From Gracilibacillus salitolerans (GTDB lineage Bacteria; Bacillota; Bacilli; Bacillales; Amphibacillaceae), in assembly GCF_009650095.1 (NCBI RefSeq), contig NZ_CP045915.1, positions 2,666,001-2,730,000 on the forward strand: a DNA stretch of 64,000 nucleotides, given 5' to 3'. Below are positions 8,239-17,155 of the stretch, piece after piece; the stretch's first letter is position 1; each line of letters begins with the position of its first letter. A program made the translations under genes and the position numbers. Under the pieces are notes generated by a model that saw nothing but the letters and a program-made list of their open reading frames with translations, ran no database searches and was not told where the DNA came from.

Positions 8239-9304
8239 AATGATTCCCCCTAATATTCTCTTGCCTACCTAAGGCTATCACCAGTTTAATTTGAAAATAG
8301 CTAATCGATTCTGGAAGTTCATTCTTGATATCCTTTAATTTTTTCGATTGCTGCATTGTTAATGTATTGCTAACCAATTGATATTGTTGATCAGTAATAT
8401 ATTCGGACCAATTCAATTCCTTGTAAATATATGCGATTTCGACTATATGATCCATTATTGTATTTCCTTTTAAATTGCGAACATTAGCAATTTCGTCAAT
8501 TGATAGTCCTTGTTGCAAATAATAGAATGTCCGATTTGTTGAATCACTTAATAACATATTATTTTTATGAACAGGATACAAATGTGGCAGAAACGTAAGA
8601 TTGCGGTTCGTTTCAATTGCTTTACATATAGCGTGAGTAATGTTCATGAAAGACAAATAAACATCATGAGTTGTCATTTGATATTTCTTAGCAATCTGGT
8701 ATCTGCTAAGCCCTACTTTTTTTAATGAGGTTAAACTATCAACAAACACCTCTGCATGACTGTCTGGAAAAGTCTCTAATATAATGACTAAATCTTGATA
8801 AATACACTTCAATATTCTGTCTGTACCAAGTTGCTGTTGTTTGTTCCATACTTTTTTTACAAATTGCTGGGTTTCGACATTATCTATGATTGGTATAAAC
8901 CGTTGTTCTTTCTGATGTAAGTGAGTCAAGGTTTGAATAAATAGTAGTAAATTTTTTGAAAATAGAGCTGCTGTTTGATGAAATTCCAGACCGTTTAGAT
9001 GGATATATTGCTCCTCTTTTTCTTTAAGCATATGATAATAATTCTGTCCTTTATCAGTAATATGTACGGTCTGATGATCATGATTTAATGTAATCAGTTG
9101 CTCATGACTTAATCGTTGGATTTCCTTATTGAATCTTTCTCTCGTTAATGCTTTATATACGCCGAAATAGTTAGTTAAACCAAATAAGTTGCTATCTTGT
9201 ATCGTTTGAGTAGATTTCTTCGCTGTTAACAAGTGAAAAATATTATATACTGTTCGTTCACCATTTAACTTTATGATACTATCTAATAATATACTTTCAA
9301 ACAT
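8231..9304 (-). CDS. ypbB: YpbB, helix-turn-helix protein of the recQ operon
   Basis: This 357-residue protein corresponds to YpbB, found upstream of recQ in Bacillaceae. The C-terminal part contains the helicase-associated helix-turn-helix segment: TFYYLQQGLSIDEIANVRNLKGNTIMDHI, residues about 263-291. The N-terminal 100 residues resemble a winged-helix fold (LTRERFNKEIQRLSHEQLI). It probably helps the neighbouring helicase on DNA. GAGGTG precedes the ATG. It is divergent from the ferredoxin gene. Confidence 0.85.
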   Translation of the reverse strand: MFESILLDSIIKLNGERTVYNIFHLLTAKKSTQTIQDSNLFGLTNYFGVYKALTRERFNKEIQRLSHEQLITLNHDHQTVHITDKGQNYYHMLKEKEEQYIHLNGLEFHQTAALFSKNLLLFIQTLTHLHQKEQRFIPIIDNVETQQFVKKVWNKQQQLGTDRILKCIYQDLVIILETFPDSHAEVFVDSLTSLKKVGLSRYQIAKKYQMTTHDVYLSFMNITHAICKAIETNRNLTFLPHLYPVHKNNMLLSDSTNRTFYYLQQGLSIDEIANVRNLKGNTIMDHIVEIAYIYKELNWSEYITDQQYQLVSNTLTMQQSKKLKDIKNELPESISYFQIKLVIALGRQENIRGNHYV

Positions 9305-9435
9305 GTGAACACCTCAATTTAAACTATATATATTTTAACAATTATTTTGAGATTTGAATACAACATCATTGTAACTTACGAAAGTATTTGATAATCTTAT
9401 AACTAGAATTAAGAAAGTAAAGGAAGTGGCGATTG

Positions 9436-9657
9436 ATGCCATATTATACGTGGATAGATAAAGAAACATGTATTGCATGCGGAGTATGTGGTGCAACCGC
9501 TCCTGATCTATTTGATTATGACGACGAAGGTGTCGCATACAGCAAACTCGATAATAACAAAGGCGAGAAAGCAGTGCCATTTGATTCCGAAGAAGATCTT
9601 TTAGATGCACACGAAAGCTGTCCAACAGAATCAGTAAAAATAGACCACAAAGAATAG
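9436..9657 (+). CDS. fer: Ferredoxin, [4Fe-4S] Bacillus type
   Basis: This small acidic electron carrier of 73 residues has the single-cluster motif CIACGVC near residues 12-18 and the distal SCP near 62, matching Bacillus-type [4Fe-4S] ferredoxins. GGAAGTGG lies upstream of the ATG; a TTG three bases earlier is also possible. A strong terminator overlaps its stop. In B. subtilis it feeds electrons to cytochrome P450 and other acceptors. Confidence 0.93.
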   Translation: MPYYTWIDKETCIACGVCGATAPDLFDYDDEGVAYSKLDNNKGEKAVPFDSEEDLLDAHESCPTESVKIDHKE

Positions 9658-9690
9658 GGAGTGTTACAACCCTATTCTTTGTTTTTTGTA
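9648..9690 (+). terminator. Terminator of fer
   Basis: CAAAGAATAGGG (9648-9659) pairs perfectly with CCCTATTCTTTG (9670-9681), followed by TTTTTTG. Confidence 0.9.
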
Positions 9691-9722
9691 TAGAACCCAA
9701 ACATATAAAAATTATCTATAAC

Positions 9723-9776
9723 CAAAATGGAGGAAAGCTTCATTCAAAATTTATTTCATTAGTTCGCAGTTTTTAT
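9723..9776. repeat. Relic end of repeat family B
   Basis: AAAATGGAGGAAAG followed about 20 bases later by GTTCGCAGTTTTTAT matches the right-hand end of the family B elements (compare AAAATGGAAGAAAG and TTTCGCTGTTTAC at 39304-39350). The rest of the element is not present. The remaining 110 bases before rsiX hold nothing recognisable. Confidence 0.45.
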
Positions 9777-9891
9777 CTAGTGCGAATAAGGATTGGGTGG
9801 ATAATGCTTGGTTTTTCTCAGGAAAATGAGTTGCTTTTTACAGCCTCTAATTAGGGACTTAGCTTTGAAAAGTATATTTTATTACTACAAT

Positions 9892-11031
9892 TTACTGAAT
9901 AATATTAATTTGATCGGTAGTTTGAATTGGTTCTGTTAAATCATACCTACCAATTTGGTCGATACCGATACTAAAAAGCACTTCCTGATATCCATAAGTG
10001 GCTGCACTAGCTAGTATCGCTTCAATCATTTGAACAGTACGTTGATTCTCTCCAATTTGGTCAGATGACAGCGAAACAAATACCTCATCAGCCGTATGAT
10101 CTTCCGTCTCAATCACCGTATCTTCCGGTATGGAAGACTGCACATTAAATTCCGGTGCCGGTTTTTTCATTTCTTCTAAAGCAGCAGTTAGCGTCTTAAA
10201 TGTACCGTCGGTTTTGGCAGCAAGCAATAAATCAGACCCTTCACTGTATTGATATACTTTATAAGGTATTTGTTTTATTGAACTTAGTGGGTAAAGGTTA
10301 TTGTTCATAGCTCCTTCATTTAAAATAGGATGATGATTCTCAAATTGAACTTCCTCAATCCCTAATGGTCGAAACATAAACATTAAAACCTTTTCGAAAC
10401 TGCTGTAATTACTTCCACTAGGCTGCAATGCAAAGGAATCTGTAAATGTTGCACTTACTTCTTGCTGATCTCTTTCAAATTGTATATCACGTATTCCGAT
10501 ATCATACAAGCCGTTTTCTTCTAAATCAATATACTCGTTAATTTGACGATAAGAAAAGTTACTGTTCAAGATGGTAATTGGAACAATGTGTTGTGCTTGT
10601 TCTGTCAGAAACGCCATATAACTTGCGGATTGTGCATCTTCCATATCAATTAGATAACGATATTCTTCATTTATATTGTCTTGCAATTCCGCTTTGTTAT
10701 AAATATCTGCTTCTTCTGTTATTGATGTTTCACCATCACTATTATCAAAAGTATCCACGTTTGATTCATCAGCCATATCAGAAGATGATTGATCATAACT
10801 CCTTGAGAAGTCTTGCCCCTGTATAATGACGAAAATTAACAATGCTGCACAAACAGTTGCAACCATCGGGATCCAAACAAATGATCGTTTTTTCTGAGAA
10901 GATACTTTATCTTGATTCATTTTAGATTCAATTTGACTATAAATCTCCTCTTTAGTACGTTTATCTTCCATTTTAGGTAATTTACGTAGTTGTTCTTTTA
11001 TCTGTTCATCATTTAACTTATGATTCTTCAT
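9892..11031 (-). CDS. rsiX: RsiX, anti-sigma-X factor
   Basis: This 379-residue protein has a short charged cytoplasmic N-terminus (about 1-47) that would bind SigX, one membrane segment (about 48-67), an acidic linker, and a large extracellular domain (about 110-379). Length, topology and the position directly after sigX match RsiX of B. subtilis. It holds SigX inactive at the membrane until envelope stress. The ATG has GAGGAAGG upstream and overlaps sigX by 14 bases, so translation is probably coupled. Confidence 0.88.
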   Translation of the reverse strand: MKNHKLNDEQIKEQLRKLPKMEDKRTKEEIYSQIESKMNQDKVSSQKKRSFVWIPMVATVCAALLIFVIIQGQDFSRSYDQSSSDMADESNVDTFDNSDGETSITEEADIYNKAELQDNINEEYRYLIDMEDAQSASYMAFLTEQAQHIVPITILNSNFSYRQINEYIDLEENGLYDIGIRDIQFERDQQEVSATFTDSFALQPSGSNYSSFEKVLMFMFRPLGIEEVQFENHHPILNEGAMNNNLYPLSSIKQIPYKVYQYSEGSDLLLAAKTDGTFKTLTAALEEMKKPAPEFNVQSSIPEDTVIETEDHTADEVFVSLSSDQIGENQRTVQMIEAILASAATYGYQEVLFSIGIDQIGRYDLTEPIQTTDQINIIQ

Positions 11032-11563
11032 GATAGCCTTCCTCCTCTCTAAACGAGGTCACCATACATTGTTTTAGAACATTTAGTGCACGATGCTGAG
11101 TAGTTTTTACTTTACTCGTAGACCAATCTAATATTTCTGCCGTCTCTTTTATATTAAAATCTTGGATATAACGTAATATAATGACTTGTTTTTGATCATT
11201 TGTACAGCGTTCCATACAATTGTAAATCTGCTTCATTTGGTCATCTAACATTACATATTCTTCTGGTTCCTGATGATCAGATTTAAGTTGCTCTCCTTCT
11301 TCTCCCCAATTAAAGAATTCTAAGAATTTATTTCTTTTTCTTTTTAACTGGCGAAAATAATCAAAAGTGACATGCCTTGCAATCGAAAAAAGCCATGTTT
11401 TTTCCGAACTTTCACCTTTAAAATTCTGATACGAACGTAAGACCTTTATATAGACTTCCTGAACAATATCTTCTGTTTGTTGTTTATCTTTTACCATATA
11501 AAATATAAATTGAAATAAATCATGATGATAATTGTCATATAGTTCCTCAAAAGTGGTCTTCAC
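11018..11563 (-). CDS. sigX: ECF RNA polymerase sigma factor SigX
   Basis: This 181-residue ECF sigma factor has region 2 (DIVQEVYIKVLRSYQNF and KTWLFSIARHVTFDYFR) and region 4 with a helix-turn-helix (FNIKETAEILDWSTSKVKTTQHRAL). SigX controls cell-surface charge and antimicrobial peptide resistance genes in B. subtilis. The start is GTG with GGGGG seven bases upstream. A SigX-type promoter lies at 11592-11617, which indicates autoregulation. The pair sits between fer and the res region, as in B. subtilis. Confidence 0.92.
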   Translation of the reverse strand: MKTTFEELYDNYHHDLFQFIFYMVKDKQQTEDIVQEVYIKVLRSYQNFKGESSEKTWLFSIARHVTFDYFRQLKRKRNKFLEFFNWGEEGEQLKSDHQEPEEYVMLDDQMKQIYNCMERCTNDQKQVIILRYIQDFNIKETAEILDWSTSKVKTTQHRALNVLKQCMVTSFREEEGYHEES

Positions 11564-11591
11564 CTCAAGACCCCCTTACCTTATACTATTT

Positions 11592-11617
11592 GTCGAAAAT
11601 TATATTGAAAGGTTACA
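11592..11617 (-). promoter_or_regulatory. Autoregulatory SigX promoter
   Basis: On the minus strand TGTAAC (11617-11612), sixteen bases, then CGAC (11595-11592) match the SigX consensus. The CGAC is 28 bases before the sigX start codon. Confidence 0.75.
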
Positions 11618-11639
11618 CTTCTTCTTTAAAATATCTATA

Positions 11640-11675
11640 CAAAACTAAAATACCACAGCAATCAATACTGTGGTA
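11640..11675 (-). terminator. Terminator of the B12 uptake operon
   Basis: TACCACAG and CTGTGGTA (11651-11658 and 11668-11675) form a perfect stem; on the minus strand it is followed by ATTTTAGTTTTG. Confidence 0.8.
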
Positions 11676-11683
11676 GTAATTTA

Positions 11684-12178
11684 TCAAAATAAACGGTTAG
11701 TATGCTGAAATACTCTCACTAATATCGGATATAAAAGGATCATAAATATAACATTTCCAATTGCATGAGCGATATCAAAGGTGATACCAGCTAAGTAGTA
11801 AGCGACAAAATTGCCAGCAAACGTGAAAGTACCTAAATTGACAATCAATCCATAAATAAATGCTGACACAAATGCAAAAATAGTTAACAAGAACTTGCGT
11901 TTTTTTCTGTTATATCTTCCTATAATTCCAGCTATAACTCCTATTACCGCCCATGCAATCATTTGCCAAATCGTCCAAATCCCCATACCTAAAAAGAGAT
12001 TTGTAATGTAGGTTGTCACTATGGCGATACAAATAGCTGGTAATACACCTACTAATGCACCAGTAATGATTATAATGGCAGTTACAGGTTGTATATTTGG
12101 TATAAATTGGAATACTATTCTTCCTATAACACAAACAGCTGCTATCAGTGATATAAGTGTAAGTTTATAGGTACTCAA
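11684..12178 (-). CDS. ECF transporter S component, probably for cobalamin (CbrT-like)
   Basis: This is a 164-residue hydrophobic protein with five or six membrane segments and the layout of ECF-transporter substrate-binding (S) components. It follows the DUF4430 lipoprotein by four bases and lies downstream of a cobalamin riboswitch, so vitamin B12 or a precursor is the likely substrate. No ECF ATPase or T-component is next to it, so it would share the cell's general energising module. The specific name is inferred from context; the S-component class is seen from the sequence. Confidence 0.8.
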   Translation of the reverse strand: MSTYKLTLISLIAAVCVIGRIVFQFIPNIQPVTAIIIITGALVGVLPAICIAIVTTYITNLFLGMGIWTIWQMIAWAVIGVIAGIIGRYNRKKRKFLLTIFAFVSAFIYGLIVNLGTFTFAGNFVAYYLAGITFDIAHAIGNVIFMILLYPILVRVFQHTNRLF

Positions 12179-12182
12179 CGTA

Positions 12183-12557
12183 TCACTCTATTACTTGAAG
12201 ATCAAAGGTTATATGATCTTCATCCTCTACTTCATAATCAGCAATTCCCTCATTTACCATTTCGCCGTTTGCTTCATATGTCCAGAAGATGCTTTCATCA
12301 GTGTCTTGCTGATAACCTTCAATGGCAGTCAGAAAGCCATCGTCAGTTACTTTCACATCATAATTGTTTTCCAAGATAGTTAGTAAGGGTGTTCCTGATT
12401 GAACAGTAAAATCATCATCGCTGATCGTTGTATTTGTTGTTTGATCTGTAATGGTTAATGAGATAGATACTTCCTCATCTGTCGCTGATGTATTTCCACA
12501 AGCTGTCATTACTATCGCTAAAATAGTAATAATAAATATTTTTTTGATTTGTTTCAT
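12183..12557 (-). CDS. DUF4430 lipoprotein, probable cobalamin-binding
   Basis: This 124-residue protein has a lipoprotein signal peptide with the lipobox VMTAC (lipidated Cys near residue 20). The mature part is a DUF4430 domain with FWTYEANG and a closing D-E-D-H-I-T-F. DUF4430 resembles the beta domain of transcobalamin-type B12 binders. With the upstream cobalamin riboswitch and the downstream ECF S component, it is probably the surface B12-binding protein. The ribosome-binding site TTGAGGAG is part of a hairpin (12567-12592). Confidence 0.8.
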   Translation of the reverse strand: MKQIKKIFIITILAIVMTACGNTSATDEEVSISLTITDQTTNTTISDDDFTVQSGTPLLTILENNYDVKVTDDGFLTAIEGYQQDTDESIFWTYEANGEMVNEGIADYEVEDEDHITFDLQVIE

Positions 12558-12566
12558 GTTTTCATT

Positions 12567-12592
12567 CTCCTCAATTTTGTAATGTTGAGGAT
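12567..12592 (-). promoter_or_regulatory. Ribosome-binding-site sequestering hairpin of the B12 switch
   Basis: On the minus strand TCCTCAA (12591-12585) pairs with TTGAGGA (12574-12568), which contains the ribosome-binding site. The sequence GAGGAT (12649-12644), in the loop of a CATGCTT/AAGCATG hairpin just after the aptamer, is complementary to ATCCTC (12592-12587). The two pairings are mutually exclusive. This suggests a translational on/off switch. Confidence 0.55.
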
Positions 12593-12663
12593 AAAAGCTA
12601 TGTTAATGTATGTATTAAGTTGATACAACACTCCACATGCTTAATCCTCGAAGCATGAATAAA

Positions 12664-12826
12664 TGTTTAATGGCAGGTCTCCTGACTTTGTGTATTATTC
12701 TACTCTAGCGTCTTCCCATACGTAAATTCTCCGTACAGTGACATAAGCTATTTCGTTACACTTACAGTTGCGAGGACAGTTCTGGATTTACACCAAATTC
12801 CCTTTTAAGCAATACACCATTAAACA
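12664..12826 (-). promoter_or_regulatory. Cobalamin riboswitch aptamer
   Basis: Reading the minus strand, P1 is TGTTTAATGG (12826-12817) pairing perfectly with CCATTAAACA (12673-12664). The core has GGGAA, GGTGTAAATCCAG, ACTG and CGCAACTGTAA, and the B12 box AGTCAGGAGACCTGCC (12687-12672). These are the hallmarks of the cobalamin (AdoCbl) class. It precedes the DUF4430 lipoprotein and the ECF S component. It begins 13 bases after the resD stop, so its promoter is inside resD or it relies on read-through. Confidence 0.95.
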
Positions 12827-12838
12827 CACCATATTCTA

Positions 12839-13558
12839 TTAGTTTTGTGTTACTTCGAATTTATAACCGACACCCCATACCGTAACAATCATTTTTGCGG
12901 CATCTGTGGATACTTTGCTTAGTTTTTCCCTTAATCGTTTTACATGCGTGTCTACTGTTCTTAAATCACCAAAAAACTCATATTTCCATACCTCTTTAAG
13001 TAATTCTTCTCGTTCAAAAACTTTATCAGGTGATTTTGCTAAAAACAAGAGCAGTTCGTACTCTTTTGGTGTTAAATTAACTTCCTTATTATCTGCTAAA
13101 ACTCGATGTGCGTCATTATCAATTAGTAGGTGCGGAAATTCAATTAGATCTTTTGACCGGTTAGATGTATGTATCGTATTAGAACTTGTGGATCTTCTTA
13201 ATAATGCTTTTACTCTTAACACCACTTCACGTGGACTGAATGGTTTCACAATGTAATCATCAGTTCCGGCTTCAAAACCATGAATTCGACTTAACTCTTC
13301 ACCTTTAGCAGTAAGCATAATCACAGGTGTCGTCTTTTTGGTTCTAAGCTCTTTACAAACCTCTAGCCCATCTTTTCCAGGCATCATCAGATCAAGCAAG
13401 ATCACCTCATAATCTTCCGTCATAGCTAATTTTAAACCTTGTTCCCCGTCTTCTGCTTCATCAATTTCAAAACCTTCACGCTCAAGGTACATTTTTAATA
13501 GACGTCGAATTCTATCTTCATCATCAACAACAAGAATTTTTTTCGTTTCCTGTTCCAT
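12839..13558 (-). CDS. resD: ResD, respiration response regulator
   Basis: This 239-residue OmpR-family regulator has a receiver domain with the acidic pocket DDE at 12-14, the phospho-acceptor Asp56, and a C-terminal winged helix (about 135-235) with DLRTVDTHVKRLREKL. ResD controls aerobic and anaerobic respiration and cytochrome maturation genes. The ATG at 13556-13558 has a GGGGGGAG site upstream. It follows resABC as in B. subtilis, but the partner kinase gene resE is not downstream; a cobalamin riboswitch begins instead. Confidence 0.94.
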   Translation of the reverse strand: MEQETKKILVVDDEDRIRRLLKMYLEREGFEIDEAEDGEQGLKLAMTEDYEVILLDLMMPGKDGLEVCKELRTKKTTPVIMLTAKGEELSRIHGFEAGTDDYIVKPFSPREVVLRVKALLRRSTSSNTIHTSNRSKDLIEFPHLLIDNDAHRVLADNKEVNLTPKEYELLLFLAKSPDKVFEREELLKEVWKYEFFGDLRTVDTHVKRLREKLSKVSTDAAKMIVTVWGVGYKFEVTQN

Positions 13559-13638
13559 TCTTCTCCCCCCTATCTCTTCATAGTATATAGGCAAAAAGCA
13601 CAAGAGACAAATATCACTTGTACTTTCTGTAAAAACTT

Positions 13639-14826
13639 TTAGGCATAAGAATGTAAACCTGCTAACACTAGGTTAACAACAATTAAATTAAACATAATGA
13701 TAGCAAATCCAATAACAGCTAACCATGCTGATTTCTCCCCATGCCATCCTCGTGATAAACGAAGGTGTAAGAAAATAGCATAGAAAAAGAAAGTAATGAG
13801 TGCCCATACTTCTTTTGGATCCCAACCCCAATATCTATTCCATGCTTCTTGTGCCCAAATGGCAGCAAAAATCAATCCACCTAGAGTAAATACCGGAAAT
13901 CCAATGGCAACTGCTCGATAACATACTTCATCCAATAATTCCGGGTTTGCTTTTTTTAGTAATGGTTGGATCGCTGCAGCCACTCTTTTTCTCAATACAG
14001 CTCTCGTTATCAAATATAATAATAAACCAACAGTTAAGGACCATACTAATGTATTCAATTTACGAGGCGCTTCTGCACCATGCAACCATCCTGGTGCAGT
14101 AAAAACAGCATCTATCTTATCTTCTGTTATTAGTTCACCATTCTCCGGACCAAACAAAGCTGGTAGTTGATAGTCTAATGTTATTTCTTCTCCATCAACG
14201 ACATGAGAAAATGTTGCGTTATAATCCATTGATGAAAAAATCGTCGTAATAATCACAAAGCCTAATGTTGCACAAATAGAATACATAATGATTTCTAACC
14301 AAGTAGTTTTTGCAGTAGTTTGGGATTGGTTAATTTGACGGATTAAATAGATAATTCCGGCAACAAAACTAACTGCTAGAATCGCCTCACCTAACGCGAC
14401 CGTCGTAACATGAATGTACAGCCAATGACTTTTCAAAGAAGGAACTAGAGGTGAAACTTCCTTTGGATACATACTTGCATACCCAATAACTAATAATGCG
14501 ACAGGTAAGGCAAATAATCCTAATAACTCAATACGATATATAAAGTATAAAATGATAAACGCCAATACAAGCATCATACCGAAAAAAGTAACAAATTCAA
14601 ACATGTTACTAACCGGTGCATGTCCACTTGCCATCCATCTAGTAAAAAAGTATCCAACTTGTGCGATAAACCCCAGCATAGTAGTACCAATCGCTAATTT
14701 GTTCGTAAGTGTGAACTGTTTTTCATGTTGCTTGTCCTTAATGGTTGCAGCAAAAAAAATGACTGCTATTAAGTAAATCACAAAAGCAGTATACAATAGG
14801 CCTCCACTTAAAGATAGTATATCCAT
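13639..14826 (-). CDS. resC: ResC (CcsA/CcsB-type) cytochrome c biogenesis protein
   Basis: This 395-residue multi-pass protein has the haem-handling tryptophan-rich loop [15 protein letters not shown] near residue 325-340 and the histidines typical of CcsA-type proteins. With ResB it forms the system II haem-export and cytochrome c synthase complex, attaching haem to apocytochromes outside the membrane. AAGGAGGAG precedes the ATG. It is the third gene of resABC. Confidence 0.94.
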   Translation of the reverse strand: MDILSLSGGLLYTAFVIYLIAVIFFAATIKDKQHEKQFTLTNKLAIGTTMLGFIAQVGYFFTRWMASGHAPVSNMFEFVTFFGMMLVLAFIILYFIYRIELLGLFALPVALLVIGYASMYPKEVSPLVPSLKSHWLYIHVTTVALGEAILAVSFVAGIIYLIRQINQSQTTAKTTWLEIIMYSICATLGFVIITTIFSSMDYNATFSHVVDGEEITLDYQLPALFGPENGELITEDKIDAVFTAPGWLHGAEAPRKLNTLVWSLTVGLLLYLITRAVLRKRVAAAIQPLLKKANPELLDEVCYRAVAIGFPVFTLGGLIFAAIWAQEAWNRYWGWDPKEVWALITFFFYAIFLHLRLSRGWHGEKSAWLAVIGFAIIMFNLIVVNLVLAGLHSYA

Positions 14827-14865
14827 ACACTTTCTCCTCCTTGCATCACCTCAAACGGTAATGAG

Positions 14866-16488
14866 TTACGCATCATTCTTTTTTTCTTGATCTCGAACCA
14901 TAGTAAAAGATGTCCCGTCTATAATTTTTTCAAATTCTTTTGTTAATCCATACCAATTTTTATTTGTATGACATGCTATATATATTCTATCTGTAGCTTG
15001 ATGAATCCAAATTCTTCGATGCTGCCAATACATCCCTTGTACAACACCAATCATAAAAATAAATGCCCCTAATCCAATAATAGGAAGCGTCAGATCTTTC
15101 CTTACCTTTAGTCCGCTGACATCGCGCACGCCAAAGTCTGTTAAACTTAGCTTATACTGATTGTCACCTGAAGGGATATTTTGACCAATCGCTAAAAAGC
15201 TTGCTTCCCGTTCTTCTATATCAGGGCCATAAACAAAGAAGACAAATCCTGGGTTTCGAGGATAATTAGATTTTGACCTCGGCTCACCATTATTTAATTC
15301 ATATTCCGGATAAAAACGATTTAGCTCGATACGGTAGCCATTATCAAATACATACTCACTTTCAGGATCTGTTAAATCTACTGTAAATTCTACAATCGCT
15401 TCTTCCTCTTCCTCATCTACCTCATGTAACTTAAAGGACATCGTCTGAAATTCATTTAATTGATAACTATCTTGATAAAGTGCTAAACCATCAATTTTCA
15501 ATGGTTCGTTTACAATAATTTCTCCACTTTTGACTTCTTTTAATTCCGGCTCAGATCCTATGACATCTTTGGACACATCCTCATATATAATAGCACTTGT
15601 TTCAAAATGTTTCGGTACAGGTCCATTTGTATTTTGTAATGCCGCCTCAAATATTTCATCTTCATCATCATTACCATATGTTTCAAAGATAAATTCTTCG
15701 TTTTTTATGTAATACTGTTGATTAGTACTTGGTATAACTGCTGTCTCGTCTTCTCTTACCCAAACAAAATCATCCACATACATAAATGGAATGAAGCGAA
15801 ATAGTGTTCCTAATAGAAAGATGATAAGTCCCAAATGATTCACATATGGACCCCATCTTGAAAATCTACCTTTTTCCGCAAGTATGTGACCGTCTTTTTC
15901 TGTTATTTTATAACGGTGTTTTTTTAGATTGTTTATAAAGCGAGTTTTATCTTCCGCATGATAGTCCGTATATTCTCCGAACAGTTTCTGTCTTTTCAAA
16001 AAATTCGGATGTCGTTTAATAGCTTGATTTTTTAATGCTTTATATAATGGAACACCTCTGTCAATACTCACGATAAAAATAGAAATACCGATCAAGGCTA
16101 TCAATACCATATACCACCAGGAGTTGTATAAGTTATGAAAACCTAATTGGTAAAAGATTTGACCTGATAATCCATATTGGTCCCGATAATGTAAAGCAGG
16201 ATCAACATTTTGTGGAATATACATTTCCTGAGGATATATCGTACCAAGAGCAGATGCAACTAAAGCAATCGCAATTAATGTTACACCTACTTTAATAGAT
16301 GAAAAGAAATTCCATGTTTTATCTACTATTGAACGATTTTTCGTTTTGGATCGAATCGCACTTCCGTCATATCGCATATTTAATAATGTACCTTGCTGGT
16401 CATTATCTAACGGTTTTCCACATTTTCCGCAAATAGTGGTCCCTTCTTTATTCGGATGACCACATGTACTACATTTTATTGTGTTCAT
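14866..16488 (-). CDS. resB: ResB (Ccs1-type) cytochrome c biogenesis protein
   Basis: This 540-residue protein begins with a zinc ribbon (CSTCGHPNKEGTTICGKCG, residues 5-23), followed by membrane segments near 70, 130 and 210, a large extracytoplasmic domain (about 235-440), and a last membrane segment near 455-475. It is the partner of ResC in system II cytochrome c maturation. GAGGGG lies upstream of the ATG. The length agrees with B. subtilis ResB. Confidence 0.94.
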   Translation of the reverse strand: MNTIKCSTCGHPNKEGTTICGKCGKPLDNDQQGTLLNMRYDGSAIRSKTKNRSIVDKTWNFFSSIKVGVTLIAIALVASALGTIYPQEMYIPQNVDPALHYRDQYGLSGQIFYQLGFHNLYNSWWYMVLIALIGISIFIVSIDRGVPLYKALKNQAIKRHPNFLKRQKLFGEYTDYHAEDKTRFINNLKKHRYKITEKDGHILAEKGRFSRWGPYVNHLGLIIFLLGTLFRFIPFMYVDDFVWVREDETAVIPSTNQQYYIKNEEFIFETYGNDDEDEIFEAALQNTNGPVPKHFETSAIIYEDVSKDVIGSEPELKEVKSGEIIVNEPLKIDGLALYQDSYQLNEFQTMSFKLHEVDEEEEEAIVEFTVDLTDPESEYVFDNGYRIELNRFYPEYELNNGEPRSKSNYPRNPGFVFFVYGPDIEEREASFLAIGQNIPSGDNQYKLSLTDFGVRDVSGLKVRKDLTLPIIGLGAFIFMIGVVQGMYWQHRRIWIHQATDRIYIACHTNKNWYGLTKEFEKIIDGTSFTMVRDQEKKNDA

Positions 16489-16497
16489 TGAAACCCC

Positions 16498-17088
16498 TCA
16501 CGTTCCCTCTGGTACAATCTGTTGTAAATAGCCTTCTAATCGTTCAAGTGAAAGTTCACCTAATACTCTTTCTACTACTACCCCATTCTCATCAATGAAG
16601 TAAGTCGTTGGTAATGGTCGAATACCATAAGCATCCAGCACTTGACTGTTTTTATCATGAAGTATTGGGAATGACAAATTATACTGATCTACAAATTTAT
16701 CAATGACTAATTCTGTAGCATCCACACTAACAGCAACAATTTCTACTCCTTGCTCTTTATATTTCGGATACAGTTCTTCCATATAAGGCATTTCTCTTTC
16801 ACAAGGTTCACAATACGTAGCCCAAAAATTTAGCATAACTCCCTTACCCTCAAGATCAGAAAGTTGCAGCGATGATTCTACGGTATCTTCATTGTTTGCA
16901 ATGCGATTTAATTCAAAATCTGGTGCTTGGTCCTTTATATCAACAGCCGCTTCTTCTTCAGCGGTTAAATTAGAAACAACTGCAAACAATAAAGCTCCGA
17001 AGAGTACTACTAATATTGCAGATCGAAAAATAAAACGATTTCGCTTTTTTACTTGTTTTTTTTGTTTCGCCTGTTCAATCTTATCCAT
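16498..17088 (-). CDS. resA: ResA, extracytoplasmic thiol-disulfide oxidoreductase
   Basis: This 196-residue thioredoxin-like protein is anchored by an N-terminal membrane segment (about 22-41). The active site is CEPC (within YCEPCERE, near residue 92), as in ResA; the cis-proline motif PLPTTYFID follows. It reduces the CXXCH cysteines of apocytochrome c so that haem can be attached. It is the first gene of resABC. AAGGGAGTG lies upstream of the start. Confidence 0.95.
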   Translation of the reverse strand: MDKIEQAKQKKQVKKRNRFIFRSAILVVLFGALLFAVVSNLTAEEEAAVDIKDQAPDFELNRIANNEDTVESSLQLSDLEGKGVMLNFWATYCEPCEREMPYMEELYPKYKEQGVEIVAVSVDATELVIDKFVDQYNLSFPILHDKNSQVLDAYGIRPLPTTYFIDENGVVVERVLGELSLERLEGYLQQIVPEGT

Positions 17089-17155
17089 AGATCCTCACTC
17101 CCTTCGATCATTGTACCATTTACGATGATCAAAAATTGTGACAGTTATTTAACAA

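Noticed and set aside
9335..9700. Antisense frame covering ferredoxin
   Set aside because: It is a shadow of fer and crosses the terminator.
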